DNA of 49,110 bases from contig NZ_JBJGED010000046.1 in assembly GCF_045062745.1 (NCBI RefSeq), positions 1 to 49,110 of the forward strand, read 5' to 3'. The stretch's first letter is position 1; each line of letters starts with the position of its first letter. Made by a program: the position numbers and the translations under genes. A model generated the notes under the pieces. It saw only the letters and a program-made list of their open reading frames with translations, did not search any database and was not told the DNA's origin. The stretch is from Paenibacillus_AA sp045062745. Its GTDB lineage: Bacteria > Bacillota > Bacilli > Paenibacillales > NBRC-103111. Positions 26,228-34,614 of the stretch are shown here, piece by piece.

Positions 26228-27058
26228 TCAAAAATGCTCGGGCTTCTTGCCACAAGCCATTACAAAAGTCATCATCGCGTATGCTTCAGGTGAATGGTTA
26301 ATATTCTCCGATGCCTGTTGGATTTGCTCAAATTCCTCTTCGTTAATAATTCCATTCTTGTAAAAAACCTTAAACCGGTTAAGATCAAACTGCCGCTTAA
26401 ACCCTTCCATTCCATGAAGATCGCTATGCTGAATAACGGCATCCATATCCAAATCGATATAACCGGATTTGGCCAAGAGTCGAGGCAAACTCCTCCCGAT
26501 ATAGCGATTGCCCCCTTTGGAAGCTTGGTGGTCCGCCAACTTGTTTATGACAGAAGGCAGCAAATTCATATTCGGGCTGATCGCACCAAAAATTCCGTCA
26601 TCTAGATCAATGATAACAAGCTTTCCCCCGGGCTTTAGCACGCGATAAATCTCTCTGGCCGCCTCCGCTGGATGGTGCAGATGCAGAAAGAGCAACCTTG
26701 CAATAGCAAAATCAAACGAGTCGTCAGGCAAACCAGTGTCATATACAGAGGATTGGACAAATCGCAGGTTGGACGAAGGAATACGATCCAACCGGGCTTT
26801 AGCTTCGTCCAGAAGGGTTGAATCGATGTCCAGAGCGGTAATTTCACTTTGCGGTAAGTTGTTGACGAGTTGTTCGGTAATGAATCCGGGGCCACTGCCA
26901 ATCTCTAACACGCTCATGCCGTTCTGGAGTCCATACCATTGTAAGTGACGGAACTCTTTCTCCCATCCCATCATCGCTTGTACTTTCAACCGCTCAATCT
27001 CCGCTTGATAACCCAGAGTTGCATGGCGAATATTGTAAGTAGAATTACGTTCCTTCAT
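26228..27058 (-). CDS. Class I SAM-dependent methyltransferase
   Basis: Rossmann-type methyltransferase with motif I VLEIGSGPGF (~50-59), motif II acidic loop ALDIDSTLL, ARLLFLHLHHP (motif IV region) and VLKPGGKLVIIDLDDG (post-motif). A C-terminal extension (~165-276) may set specificity. The substrate is unknown. AAGGGG precedes the ATG by seven bases. Its start is 17 bp after the HTH gene stop, so it closes a three-gene operon. GC content is lower than that of the surrounding genome. Confidence 0.88.
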   Translation of the reverse strand: MKERNSTYNIRHATLGYQAEIERLKVQAMMGWEKEFRHLQWYGLQNGMSVLEIGSGPGFITEQLVNNLPQSEITALDIDSTLLDEAKARLDRIPSSNLRFVQSSVYDTGLPDDSFDFAIARLLFLHLHHPAEAAREIYRVLKPGGKLVIIDLDDGIFGAISPNMNLLPSVINKLADHQASKGGNRYIGRSLPRLLAKSGYIDLDMDAVIQHSDLHGMEGFKRQFDLNRFKVFYKNGIINEEEFEQIQQASENINHSPEAYAMMTFVMACGKKPEHF

Positions 27059-27075
27059 AGGGTATCCCCTTAATC

Positions 27076-27291
27076 CTAGAGTGTTTCGTCATTTTTGTAT
27101 TCTAAAAGATCTCCAGGCTGACAGTCTAAAGCCTTACAAATCGCCTCTAAAGTGGATAATCGAATCGCTTTTGCCTTTCCATTTTTCAAGATAGAGAGGT
27201 TTGCCATTGTGATTCCAACCCTATCCGAAAGTTCGGTTACGCTCATTTTTCTTTTGGCCAGCATCACATCGATATTGATTATAATCGCCAT
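27076..27291 (-). CDS. Small XRE/Cro-type HTH regulator (YozG-like)
   Basis: The 71-residue single-domain HTH has VTELSDRVGITMANLSILKNGKAKAIRLSTLEAICKALDC, ending PGDLLEYKND. It belongs to the group regularly paired with DUF2975 membrane proteins, such as B. subtilis YozG/YoaS. ATG 27291 has GAGGTGA upstream; a GTG three codons earlier overlaps that site. It starts ten bases after the DUF2975 stop. Confidence 0.9.
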   Translation of the reverse strand: MAIIINIDVMLAKRKMSVTELSDRVGITMANLSILKNGKAKAIRLSTLEAICKALDCQPGDLLEYKNDETL

Positions 27292-27301
27292 GTTCTTCAC
27301 C

Positions 27302-27784
27302 TCAGACCGTCAAATCATTTTCGGATTTTATATCAATAGCCTCTTTCAAAAGCATTTGGAGAACAGCGGCAAAAACGGCAATCACGATGGAGGCAAAAAT
27401 CACGATCAATCCGATTACTAGGATCCCTGGGGCATCGTCTTTCTCGGCCAGGAGATAGAAAAGCGGCATGCCTGCCACATACACGATACTGATTGCAATT
27501 GCGCAGTTTTTTATATTCTTCAAGGCCTTTACCGATAATTCCGAGAACGCTTTGTTCATGTCGATATTGCATAAAAGTCTAAAGGCCTGGTAAAGGGCAA
27601 TGTAAAAAGGGATCGCCGATGCATACAAATCGATAAAAACGAGATATTTCAGATAAGTCATCTCGGGATACAAGTCCACTGCAAAGTTCGCGATCTCAGG
27701 CACCAAAAAGATGCACAAAGCAAGAACCGGGATGCCAATAAGAATAACCGCCGCCTTTAAAAAAAGTGTTGTTCCTCGCTTCAT
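27302..27784 (-). CDS. DUF2975 membrane protein (YoaS-like)
   Basis: About 160 residues with four membrane segments (approx. 10-30, 45-70, 95-115, 120-145 from the ATG). It belongs to the DUF2975 family, function unknown, almost always next to a small XRE regulator as here. ATG 27784 is preferred because GAGGGG lies six bases upstream. It is the first gene of the operon with the HTH and methyltransferase genes. The region is AT-rich relative to its neighbours. Confidence 0.82.
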   Translation of the reverse strand: MKRGTTLFLKAAVILIGIPVLALCIFLVPEIANFAVDLYPEMTYLKYLVFIDLYASAIPFYIALYQAFRLLCNIDMNKAFSELSVKALKNIKNCAIAISIVYVAGMPLFYLLAEKDDAPGILVIGLIVIFASIVIAVFAAVLQMLLKEAIDIKSENDLTV

Positions 27785-27910
27785 AAAAAGCCCCTCGCTT
27801 ATGGTTGATTTTATGTTGACTTTATCACAATATTTATCGTTTTTCAATAAATAATTACTGATATTTGATGCATTGTTGTTGTATAAATTTCGTTTTTACG
27901 AAAAGAAAAA

Positions 27911-27937
27911 AGCATTTCCTCCATACAAGGAAATGCT
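27911..27937 (-). terminator. Terminator of prfC
   Basis: Ten-base arms AGCATTTCCT/AGGAAATGCT (27911-27920, 27928-27937), followed on the minus strand by a T-rich tract. Confidence 0.88.
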
Positions 27938-27957
27938 CAAATGCTCTATAACTTGCC

Positions 27958-29547
27958 TTACGGAGCCGTCTCCAAAAACTTCGCCGTCGGCATCTTTTCC
28001 ATCGCCGTCCGCATCGCATACTCGTTCTCGAACAACGCCACGAAGTTGTCCTTCTTGTCCTTCACGAGCAGCGAGTTGATGCGGAACTTCGTCGGATCGA
28101 GCTTCTCGTCGATCACCCAGCGCGCGAACTGATACGGCTGCCGCTGCAGGAGGATGTCGACCCCGTATTCGGTCCGCATCCGGTGCTCCATGACCTCGAA
28201 CTGCAGCTGGCCGACAACGCCCAGGATCATCTCGTCGAAGCCGGTCGTCGTGCGGAACACTTGCACCGTGCCTTCCTCGGTCAGCTGGTCGATCCCTTTC
28301 TGGAACTGCTTCTGCTTCAGCGCGTTCTTGATCGTCACCTTGCTGAACAGCTCCGGCGAGAAGATCGGCAGTTCGTCGAAGACGAGCTCCTTGCCTTGCG
28401 CCAGCGTATCTCCGATGCGGAAAATCCCCGGGTCGAACAGCCCGATAATGTCGCCCGGATACGCCGTGTCGACAATGTCGCGGTCCTGTGCCAGGAACTG
28501 CTGCGGCTGAGACAGCTTGATCTCCTTGCCCGCCCGCACGTGCTTCACGCTCATGCCGCGCTCGAACTTGCCGGACACGATGCGCAGGAATGCGATACGG
28601 TCGCGGTGCGCCGGGTTCATGTTCGCCTGGATCTTGAACACGTAGCCGGTGAACGGGCCGTAGCTCGGCTCGATCTCTCCGTCGCTGCTCTTGCGCGGAG
28701 ACGGCGACGGGGCGAGCGACAGGAAGTTCTCCAGGAACGTCTGGACCCCGAAGTTGTTGATCGCGCTGCCGAAGAACACCGGCGTTAATTCGCCATCCCG
28801 CACCTTCTCGAAGTCGAATTCGTCGCCCGCCACATCCAGCAGCATCAGATCCTCCTGCAGCTGGTCATACAGATGCTGACCCGCCATCTCGCGAATGATC
28901 TCATCGTCGTAGCCGCTGACCGGCGCCACGCTGATCTCCTGGTGGTCGTCGCCCTTGAACAGCTCGACCTGGGTCTTCTTCCGGTCGTAGACGCCGCACA
29001 ATTGCTTGCCGGAGCCGATCGGCCAGTTCATCGGATACGACCGGATGCCGAGCACATTCTCGAGCTCCTCCAGCAGCTCGAACGGGTTGCGGCCTTCGCG
29101 GTCCATTTTGTTAATGAACGTGAAGATCGGAATGCCCCGCTTCCGGCACACCTGGAACAGCTTTTTCGTCTGAGCCTCGACCCCTTTGGCCGAGTCGATC
29201 AGCATGACGGCGCTGTCCGCCGCGGTGAGCGTGCGATACGTGTCTTCGCTGAAGTCTTGGTGGCCCGGGGTATCTAGAATGTTGACCCGGTGGCCCTTGT
29301 AGTCGAATTGCATTACGCTCGACGTCACGGAGATTCCGCGCTGCTTCTCAATCTCCATCCAGTCGGAAGTCGCGTGCTTGCTGGCCTTGCGCCCTTTGAC
29401 CGCACCCGCCAGACGAATCGCCCCTCCGAACAGAAGCAGCTTCTCGGTCAGCGTCGTTTTCCCCGCGTCGGGGTGAGAAATAATCGCGAACGTGCGCCGT
29501 TTCTCAATCTCGGATTCAATCTCGTTACTTATCGCATTGTTACTCAT
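27958..29547 (-). CDS. prfC: Peptide chain release factor 3
   Basis: Translational GTPase that removes RF1/RF2 from ribosomes after termination. G1 SHPDAGKTTLTEKLL, switch II DTPGHQDFSEDTYRTL and G4 NKMDREGRNPFELLEELE are intact. Domains II-III follow, with PVFFGSAINNFGVQTFLE and VVGQLQFEVMEHRMRTEYGVD. Length 529 is standard for RF3. AAGGG precedes the ATG. The metallophosphoesterase gene ends 28 bp upstream of it on the same strand and may be co-transcribed. Confidence 0.97.
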   Translation of the reverse strand: MSNNAISNEIESEIEKRRTFAIISHPDAGKTTLTEKLLLFGGAIRLAGAVKGRKASKHATSDWMEIEKQRGISVTSSVMQFDYKGHRVNILDTPGHQDFSEDTYRTLTAADSAVMLIDSAKGVEAQTKKLFQVCRKRGIPIFTFINKMDREGRNPFELLEELENVLGIRSYPMNWPIGSGKQLCGVYDRKKTQVELFKGDDHQEISVAPVSGYDDEIIREMAGQHLYDQLQEDLMLLDVAGDEFDFEKVRDGELTPVFFGSAINNFGVQTFLENFLSLAPSPSPRKSSDGEIEPSYGPFTGYVFKIQANMNPAHRDRIAFLRIVSGKFERGMSVKHVRAGKEIKLSQPQQFLAQDRDIVDTAYPGDIIGLFDPGIFRIGDTLAQGKELVFDELPIFSPELFSKVTIKNALKQKQFQKGIDQLTEEGTVQVFRTTTGFDEMILGVVGQLQFEVMEHRMRTEYGVDILLQRQPYQFARWVIDEKLDPTKFRINSLLVKDKKDNFVALFENEYAMRTAMEKMPTAKFLETAP

Positions 29548-29575
29548 TCAGTCTATCCCTTCTGTCCCTTATCGA

Positions 29576-30637
29576 TTACGCTTTGGCCCGCTCCAGCGGA
29601 ATGCTCCACCGGGCTGCGTCGATCCAAGCCTTTTTACTGAATTCCCGACCCCGCAGCTCCACGCGATCTTTATAAAATTGCACATACAAGCCTTGCGACT
29701 TCACCTGACCGCCAGAGCGCGTTCGTCCGACGGAGGCGTTCACGATCCAGTGGAACGTTTCTTTGATATAATGCGTCGTGCCGTTGTCGAAATCTTGGTG
29801 CGTATGCCCCGAGACGACGAACACGTTCGGATACGGCTTCAGCATGTCCCGGAACGCCTTGGCCGGAATAAGCCGGTGCGAGCCGCCGTCCTCTCCCTGA
29901 TTCGGCAGAGGCTGATGGATCAGTACGAGGATCGGCTTCCCGTCCGTGTGCTCCGCCAGCTTCGCCTTCAGCCAATGCAGCTGCTCCTCCGAGTACCAGG
30001 CGCCTTCCCCGACTTCGGGACGCTCCTGCATATACGCTTCCTGCGACAGCATGACGAGCAGCACCCCGTTCATCACTTCGGCGTGGTACGGCTTCTCATA
30101 ACCCAGGAATTGCTGAAACCGTTGCCGGGACTGGGCGTCCGTCTTCCCGTTCGGGAGCGCCGCGGTGTTGAAGCCGCCGTTCTTATCGATCCAGACATCG
30201 TAATAATCGTGATTGCCCATATTGCCGTGCAGCTTAGGCAGCTTATAGGCGGCCAGAATGTCTTTCAAAAGTCCGTACTCCATCGGGGTGCCATAATCGG
30301 TCAAGTCCCCGCCCAGCAAAATGGTATCGACCGGCGTCTCGAAGGCGGACACGTCGTTCAGCGCCAGCTTCAGCTTCTCGGAAGTGGTCGCGTCATACAT
30401 CGAGACGTGCATATCGCTCAGCACGAACAGCGACAGGAGCGGCACCGCGGACGGAGGCTCCGGGGTCGGCGTCACCTTGACGGAAGTAGCGGGCGACGGA
30501 TCCGGCTCAGCGTCTCCGTTGGACAGCACCGTATACGGACTGTCCGAACCGGACAACCATTTGTAGAAGGCGAGCCAAGCCGTCGCGAGCATCGCGGTGA
30601 GCCCGATCAACCACTTCAGAAAGGAGCGTCTGGACAT
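29576..30637 (-). CDS. Tat-exported calcineurin-like metallophosphoesterase
   Basis: The N-terminus carries a textbook twin-arginine motif SRRSFLK (residues 2-8) and a hydrophobic segment, so it is probably exported folded. A Pro/Thr-rich linker (~44-65) follows. The catalytic dinuclear-metal motifs are present in order: SDMHVS, GGDLTD, GNHDYY, LIHQPLP and SGHTHQD. Substrate unknown: phosphodiester or phosphomonoester hydrolysis outside the membrane is expected. GGAAGTGA precedes the ATG. Confidence 0.9.
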   Translation of the reverse strand: MSRRSFLKWLIGLTAMLATAWLAFYKWLSGSDSPYTVLSNGDAEPDPSPATSVKVTPTPEPPSAVPLLSLFVLSDMHVSMYDATTSEKLKLALNDVSAFETPVDTILLGGDLTDYGTPMEYGLLKDILAAYKLPKLHGNMGNHDYYDVWIDKNGGFNTAALPNGKTDAQSRQRFQQFLGYEKPYHAEVMNGVLLVMLSQEAYMQERPEVGEGAWYSEEQLHWLKAKLAEHTDGKPILVLIHQPLPNQGEDGGSHRLIPAKAFRDMLKPYPNVFVVSGHTHQDFDNGTTHYIKETFHWIVNASVGRTRSGGQVKSQGLYVQFYKDRVELRGREFSKKAWIDAARWSIPLERAKA

Positions 30638-30813
30638 AGTTCACTTCCGTTTCGGCAAGAATGCATTCTTATTATATCCCTTTTGATTGGCAAATGTAAG
30701 AACTCCCCCGCCGCCCGCTGGGTAAAAACCGTAAGAAATATAATCCCGGGGTCCCCGCAAAGTAATACGAATAAGCTCCGTAGGGGCCACGTCACTTTGT
30801 GGGGTGAAAAAAA

Positions 30814-30842
30814 AAGCCTGCACGGCGAAACCGAGCAAGCTT
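30814..30842 (-). terminator. Terminator of zwf
   Basis: Mismatched stem (AAGC-TGC-CGG pairing CCG-GCA-GCTT) followed on the minus strand by nine T. 30638-30813 upstream of the phosphoesterase gene shows no gene. Confidence 0.75.
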
Positions 30843-30870
30843 CCGACACTTCCATTCCCATCCGGCAACT

Positions 30871-32445
30871 TTAATGCGGCTCCTTGCCCTCCACGGCGGA
30901 GGACACCCAGACAACCTCGCCTTCGCGCTGGCCATTCACCGGCCACCAGCGGAAGCCGTCGCGATCCAGCAGCTCCGTCGCCGGAGTCGGCCCCCAGGAG
31001 CCGGCCGGGTACAAGTACAATTCGCCGCGGCCGTTCTTCCAAGCCTGCTCGATGCGGTCGACGAACTTCCAGGCGAGCGCCACTTCATCCCAGCGGGTGA
31101 AGTACGTGGAGTCGCCGCGCGCCGCGTCGTACAGCAGCCGCTCGTACGCTTCCGGCGTATTGATGCCCGCTTCCGCACTCTGGGTGAAATCCATCGCGAT
31201 CGGGATGATCCCCCATTGCGAGCCGGGACGCTTAGCGTTCATTTTCAGATAAATGCCTTCGTTCGGATTGACCCGGAACACTAGCAGGTTCGGCTCAAGC
31301 GACGTCTTCTGGGAGAAGTAGATGTTGTCCGGCATATTCTTGAATTCGACGACCACCTCGGTCGTCTTCGCCGGCAGCCGCTTGCCCGTCCGGACATAGA
31401 ACGGCACGCCCGCCCAGCGGAAATTGTCCACGTACACCCGCGCCGCGAAATACGTCTCCGTGTTCGAATCCGGCGGCACCGCCTCTTCGGCGCGGTAAGC
31501 CGGCAACGGCTTGCCCTTGTGCATGCCGGCCGCGTATTGGCCGCGCACCACGTTCGCCTGCACGTCTTCGTCCGTCATGTACGCCCGCAGGGAGCGCAGC
31601 ACCTTCACCTTCTCGTCGCGGATGTCCTCCGGATGCAGCCGGCTCGGCGGCTCCATCGCCATCATCGTGACCATCTGGAGCATATGGTTCTGCCCCATAT
31701 CCCGCAGCGCGCCGGAATGATCATAGTAGCCGCCCCGCTCTTCCACGCCGACCGTCTCGCTCAGCGTAATCTGGATGTTCGCGATATACTTGTTGTTCCA
31801 CAGCGGCTCGAAGAAAGCGTTCGCGAACCGGACGACTTCTATATTCTGCACCATTTCCTTGCCGAGGTAATGGTCGATCCGGTACACCTCTTCCTCGCGG
31901 AACACTTCGCGGATCTGCTCGTTCAGCTTCTCGGCCGAAGCGAGGTCGTAGCCGAACGGCTTCTCGATGACGAGCCGCTTCCAGCCTTCCGCCTGGAGCA
32001 GGCCGCCGGACTTCAGGTTATACGAGACACTGCCGAACAGCTCGGGGGCCAGCGCGAGATAGAACAGGCGGTTGCCGCCGATCTGGAATTGCTCGTCCAG
32101 CTTGTCCGCCAGCCCGCGCAGCTGCACGAAGCCGTCCACGTGGTTAATGTCCAGCGACATGTAGTGGAAATGGTCCGAGAACGTCCCCCAATTGTCGTCG
32201 CCGTCCGCCTTGTAGCGGCAAAATTCCTGGATCGAGGCGTGCAGGTCATGACGAAACTGCTCGTTCGAGCGGCTGCGGCGGGCGAGCCCGATCACCGCGA
32301 AATTCTCCGCTAGCTTCCCTTCCCGATACATGCTGTATAGAGCGGGGAACAGCTTGCGCCGGGCCAAGTCGCCCGTAGCTCCGAAAATAAAAAAGACTAC
32401 GCCTTCCGATGCGCGTAAGACGCTGGCAGAGTGGATAGTGTTCAT
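30871..32445 (-). CDS. zwf: Glucose-6-phosphate 1-dehydrogenase
   Basis: First enzyme of the oxidative pentose phosphate pathway, producing NADPH. NADP-binding FGATGDLARRK near the N-terminus, EKPFGYD, the active-site motif RIDHYLGKE, and C-terminal FVDRIEQAWK, EPELYPAG-like LYPAGSWGP are present. The ATG at 32445 is chosen because GAGG lies six bases upstream; an ATG four codons earlier has poor spacing. It is a single-gene unit with its own terminator. Confidence 0.95.
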   Translation of the reverse strand: MNTIHSASVLRASEGVVFFIFGATGDLARRKLFPALYSMYREGKLAENFAVIGLARRSRSNEQFRHDLHASIQEFCRYKADGDDNWGTFSDHFHYMSLDINHVDGFVQLRGLADKLDEQFQIGGNRLFYLALAPELFGSVSYNLKSGGLLQAEGWKRLVIEKPFGYDLASAEKLNEQIREVFREEEVYRIDHYLGKEMVQNIEVVRFANAFFEPLWNNKYIANIQITLSETVGVEERGGYYDHSGALRDMGQNHMLQMVTMMAMEPPSRLHPEDIRDEKVKVLRSLRAYMTDEDVQANVVRGQYAAGMHKGKPLPAYRAEEAVPPDSNTETYFAARVYVDNFRWAGVPFYVRTGKRLPAKTTEVVVEFKNMPDNIYFSQKTSLEPNLLVFRVNPNEGIYLKMNAKRPGSQWGIIPIAMDFTQSAEAGINTPEAYERLLYDAARGDSTYFTRWDEVALAWKFVDRIEQAWKNGRGELYLYPAGSWGPTPATELLDRDGFRWWPVNGQREGEVVWVSSAVEGKEPH

Positions 32446-32663
32446 CTCGTTCCTCATTCTTTCCTAAGACTATGTAAAAGTAGTGTAGCATATCGGAGGC
32501 GGACAATCCATTCCCCCTTCCCATAAGAGTTGCAGCCCGCTTAAGCTCCCCTCCGGGGCGGTCCGAAAATGGGCGGCCGTCCCCTAGGCGTTCAACCAAG
32601 CATATCCGTACCGCCGAGAATAGCCTATACCAAGTAGTCAACATGGGAGGTGCTTATGAGAAA

Positions 32664-33152
32664 ATGCTGATCCACCCTATCGAAGCCAAGGAGTGCGAGC
32701 CATTCCGCGGCCAGTACGTCTGTGCCGTCATGCAGGACAACAATCGCCATTACGGCATTCTGAGCCGGGCCGACAAGGGCAAGCTGTACCTGAACGACTT
32801 CGGCTCACATAGCGATAAAAGCCAGAGAAGCCAGCACAGCGAGACCAGCCAGCCTGCCCAGCCAAGCTACAAGGACCAGGCAGAGAAGTCGCGGAGCAAG
32901 AAGACCTCGGGCCACTCAAAGACCAATGTCAAGACGAAAAAAAGCGGGCTATCGTCCAAAAAGGCCGTCACCCGCCAAGACGCAGAAGTCCCGCAGCAGC
33001 AATCCGATTCGGGTACGGTGTTCGACTTCTTCGCTCCAATTCCCAGCCCCAGACCGGTCACATCTCCCGCGAATACCGACGATACGGATTCCCCATACGG
33101 CAAAAAGGCCGTGTTGAATCTGAACGAGATCGCAGCCTTGTACCCCGTGTAA
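32664..33152 (+). CDS. Hypothetical protein with charged low-complexity middle
   Basis: About 162 residues. The N-terminal ~45 residues look like a small folded domain (EPFRGQYVCAVMQDNNRHYGILSR followed by GKLYLNDF). The middle (50-110) is rich in Ser, Lys and Gln and probably disordered. The C-terminus is hydrophobic (KAVLNLNEIAALYPV). No signal peptide. Function not recognised. A GGGAGG site lies at 32646-32651; ATG 32664 is 12 bases downstream, and ATG 32643 overlaps the site. Confidence 0.65.
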   Translation: MLIHPIEAKECEPFRGQYVCAVMQDNNRHYGILSRADKGKLYLNDFGSHSDKSQRSQHSETSQPAQPSYKDQAEKSRSKKTSGHSKTNVKTKKSGLSSKKAVTRQDAEVPQQQSDSGTVFDFFAPIPSPRPVTSPANTDDTDSPYGKKAVLNLNEIAALYPV

Positions 33153-33178
33153 TAGCGCCGTCGGTCCCGAATGACGAA

Positions 33179-33206
33179 AACCGGTACTCTCATCCGAGTA
33201 CCGGTT
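33179..33206. terminator. Hairpin terminator between hypothetical and GNAT genes
   Basis: Eleven-base perfect arms (33179-33189, 33196-33206) with a six-base loop. TTTT follows on the minus strand. It lies between convergent genes. Confidence 0.75.
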
Positions 33207-33223
33207 GGGTAGGCCGACGCCGC

Positions 33224-33676
33224 TCATGACAAACTGCGCAGCGGTTTCCGCATCTCATAGCATTGAAGTCCTTCCAAGTAGCTCACAAGGGCGTAGCCCT
33301 TCCTCCGGTAAAAGCGTTGGGCCCCCCGGTTCTGCTGGTCTACATAGAGCACCGATTCCTGACACCCCCGCCGAAGGCCAAAACGCTCCGCCGCCCCCAT
33401 TAGCGCCGACCCGTATCCTTTGCCCTGCGCTTTGCGGTCGATGGCGATCATGTCGATATGCAGCGTTCCGTCCTCCGTCAGGCAGCTCACGAACCCTACT
33501 GTGTGCAAGCCATTCCTCGAGCACACGTACGTCGTCAGGCCGGACAAGCGCTCCTGCAGAATGTGCCGGTCGATCGTCATGCCCGGGAACGTGCGATTCG
33601 TGTAGGGCAGGAGCTCGCTGCGGATCAGCTGCAGGATCATCCGGTCGTCCCGTACCGGAATACGTCTCCTGATCAT
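33224..33676 (-). CDS. GNAT-family N-acetyltransferase
   Basis: About 150 residues. The acetyl-CoA motif A is visible: LHIDMIAIDRKAQGKGYGSALM (GKGYGS pyrophosphate loop), then NRGAQRFYRRKGY (motif B). The substrate is unknown. ATG 33676 is chosen for typical GNAT length and a GGGAG ten bases upstream. The frame runs open to 33901 but would then absorb the promoter, terminator and peptide gene at 33802-33891. Confidence 0.85.
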   Translation of the reverse strand: MIRRRIPVRDDRMILQLIRSELLPYTNRTFPGMTIDRHILQERLSGLTTYVCSRNGLHTVGFVSCLTEDGTLHIDMIAIDRKAQGKGYGSALMGAAERFGLRRGCQESVLYVDQQNRGAQRFYRRKGYALVSYLEGLQCYEMRKPLRSLS

Positions 33677-33768
33677 ACCGGCATCACTCCCGATCCAGCT
33701 TCGACTTCTTATTACTATATGCGAACGGCAGCCGCTCGGATATGGGAACATGCTCCCTTCCAAAAATA

Positions 33769-33806
33769 AATAACAGGCACCCGCCCTATCGGGGGTGCCT
33801 GTTATT
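33769..33806 (-). terminator. Terminator of the 29-residue peptide transcript
   Basis: Fourteen-base perfect arms (33769-33782, 33793-33806), followed on the minus strand by TTATTTTTGG. It overlaps the peptide's stop codon and ends transcripts from 33956-33932 and any lia read-through. Confidence 0.88.
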
Positions 33807-33891
33807 TGCGCCATTTTTTGCTCATCGCCCAAGTGAAAGCCACCGTCAGCACGATGAAGAGGACAAGCACGATCGCTTGCGTTCCGCTCAT
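33802..33891 (-). CDS. 29-residue single-span membrane peptide
   Basis: The frame encodes MSGTQAIVLVLFIVLTV followed by AFTWAMSKKWRK: one membrane helix (residues ~5-23) with a positively charged C-terminus, probably cytoplasmic. AAGGAG lies 11 bases before the ATG. A near-consensus promoter (33932-33961) lies directly upstream and a strong terminator overlaps its end. It therefore forms its own ~150-nt transcription unit just after liaR. No family recognised. It could assist a membrane protein such as a transporter or the Lia system (inference). Confidence 0.65.
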   Translation of the reverse strand: MSGTQAIVLVLFIVLTVAFTWAMSKKWRK

Positions 33892-33931
33892 TCTGGTACA
33901 TTCTCCTTATCCGTTACCGCCAATCCTTACC

Positions 33932-33961
33932 ATTGTAGCCTCTTTGCGCCGGTAGTGTCAA
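33932..33961 (-). promoter_or_regulatory. Near-consensus sigma-A promoter of the 29-residue peptide
   Basis: TTGACA (complement of 33956-33961), an 18-bp spacer and TACAAT (complement of 33932-33937). It is the best housekeeping promoter seen in the window and lies immediately after the liaR stop. Confidence 0.7.
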
Positions 33962-33966
33962 AGCCC

Positions 33967-34611
33967 TTATTCCGCCAGTCCGTTCTTAACGGCATAGATC
34001 GCCGCCTGTGTACGGTCGTCGACGCCAAGCTTCGCCAAGATGTTCGTGACATGGAACTTCACCGTCTTCACCCCGATGTACAGCTCGTCGGCGACCTCTT
34101 GGTTTGATTTGCCCTTCGCGATCAGGCGCAGCACTTCCATCTCCCGCTCCGTCAGATCTTCGTGCGGCGCAGCTTCCTGCTTCGGCCGGCGGAAGCGGTT
34201 CATCATCTTCGCCGCTACCTGCGACTCGAGAATCGACTGACCGCGCGCGGCGGCGCGGATCGCCTGCGCGATCTCCGAAGCGCGTGACGTCTTGAGCAAG
34301 TAGCTGAACGCGCCGGCTTCGATGACGGGATACATCTTCTCGTCGTCCAAGTAGCTGGTCAAGACGATCACCTTGCAATCCGGGTGCTGCTGGAGCAGCT
34401 TCCGGGTCGTCTCGATGCCGTCCATTCCCTCCATGACCAAATCCATCAGCACGACGTCCGGCTTGTACTCGAGCGCGAGCCGGATGCCCTCCATCCCGTT
34501 GCTCGCTTCGCCGACGACCTCGATCTGGTCTTCCGTGCCGAGCACGGCGGCCAGGCCGATCCGCACCATCTCGTGATCGTCCACGAGCAATACTTTGATC
34601 GCATCCTCCAT
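33967..34611 (-). CDS. liaR: LiaR-type response regulator (NarL family)
   Basis: Receiver domain with D11-D12, phospho-acceptor D57 (VVLMDLVMEGMDG), Thr and KTSRAS lysine. The C-terminal LuxR-type HTH reads LTEREMEVLRLIAKGKSNQEVADELYIGVKTVKFHVTNIL. The close fit to LiaR/VraR, and its place after liaF and liaS, make it the output regulator of the cell-envelope stress system. In B. subtilis LiaR activates liaIH. It starts three bases after the liaS stop. Confidence 0.93.
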   Translation of the reverse strand: MEDAIKVLLVDDHEMVRIGLAAVLGTEDQIEVVGEASNGMEGIRLALEYKPDVVLMDLVMEGMDGIETTRKLLQQHPDCKVIVLTSYLDDEKMYPVIEAGAFSYLLKTSRASEIAQAIRAAARGQSILESQVAAKMMNRFRRPKQEAAPHEDLTEREMEVLRLIAKGKSNQEVADELYIGVKTVKFHVTNILAKLGVDDRTQAAIYAVKNGLAE

Positions 34612-34614
34612 CGC

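Noticed and set aside
33677..33901. N-terminal extension of the GNAT gene to 33901
   Set aside because: It would run through a strong terminator and the separate peptide gene; the GNAT fold is complete from 33676.
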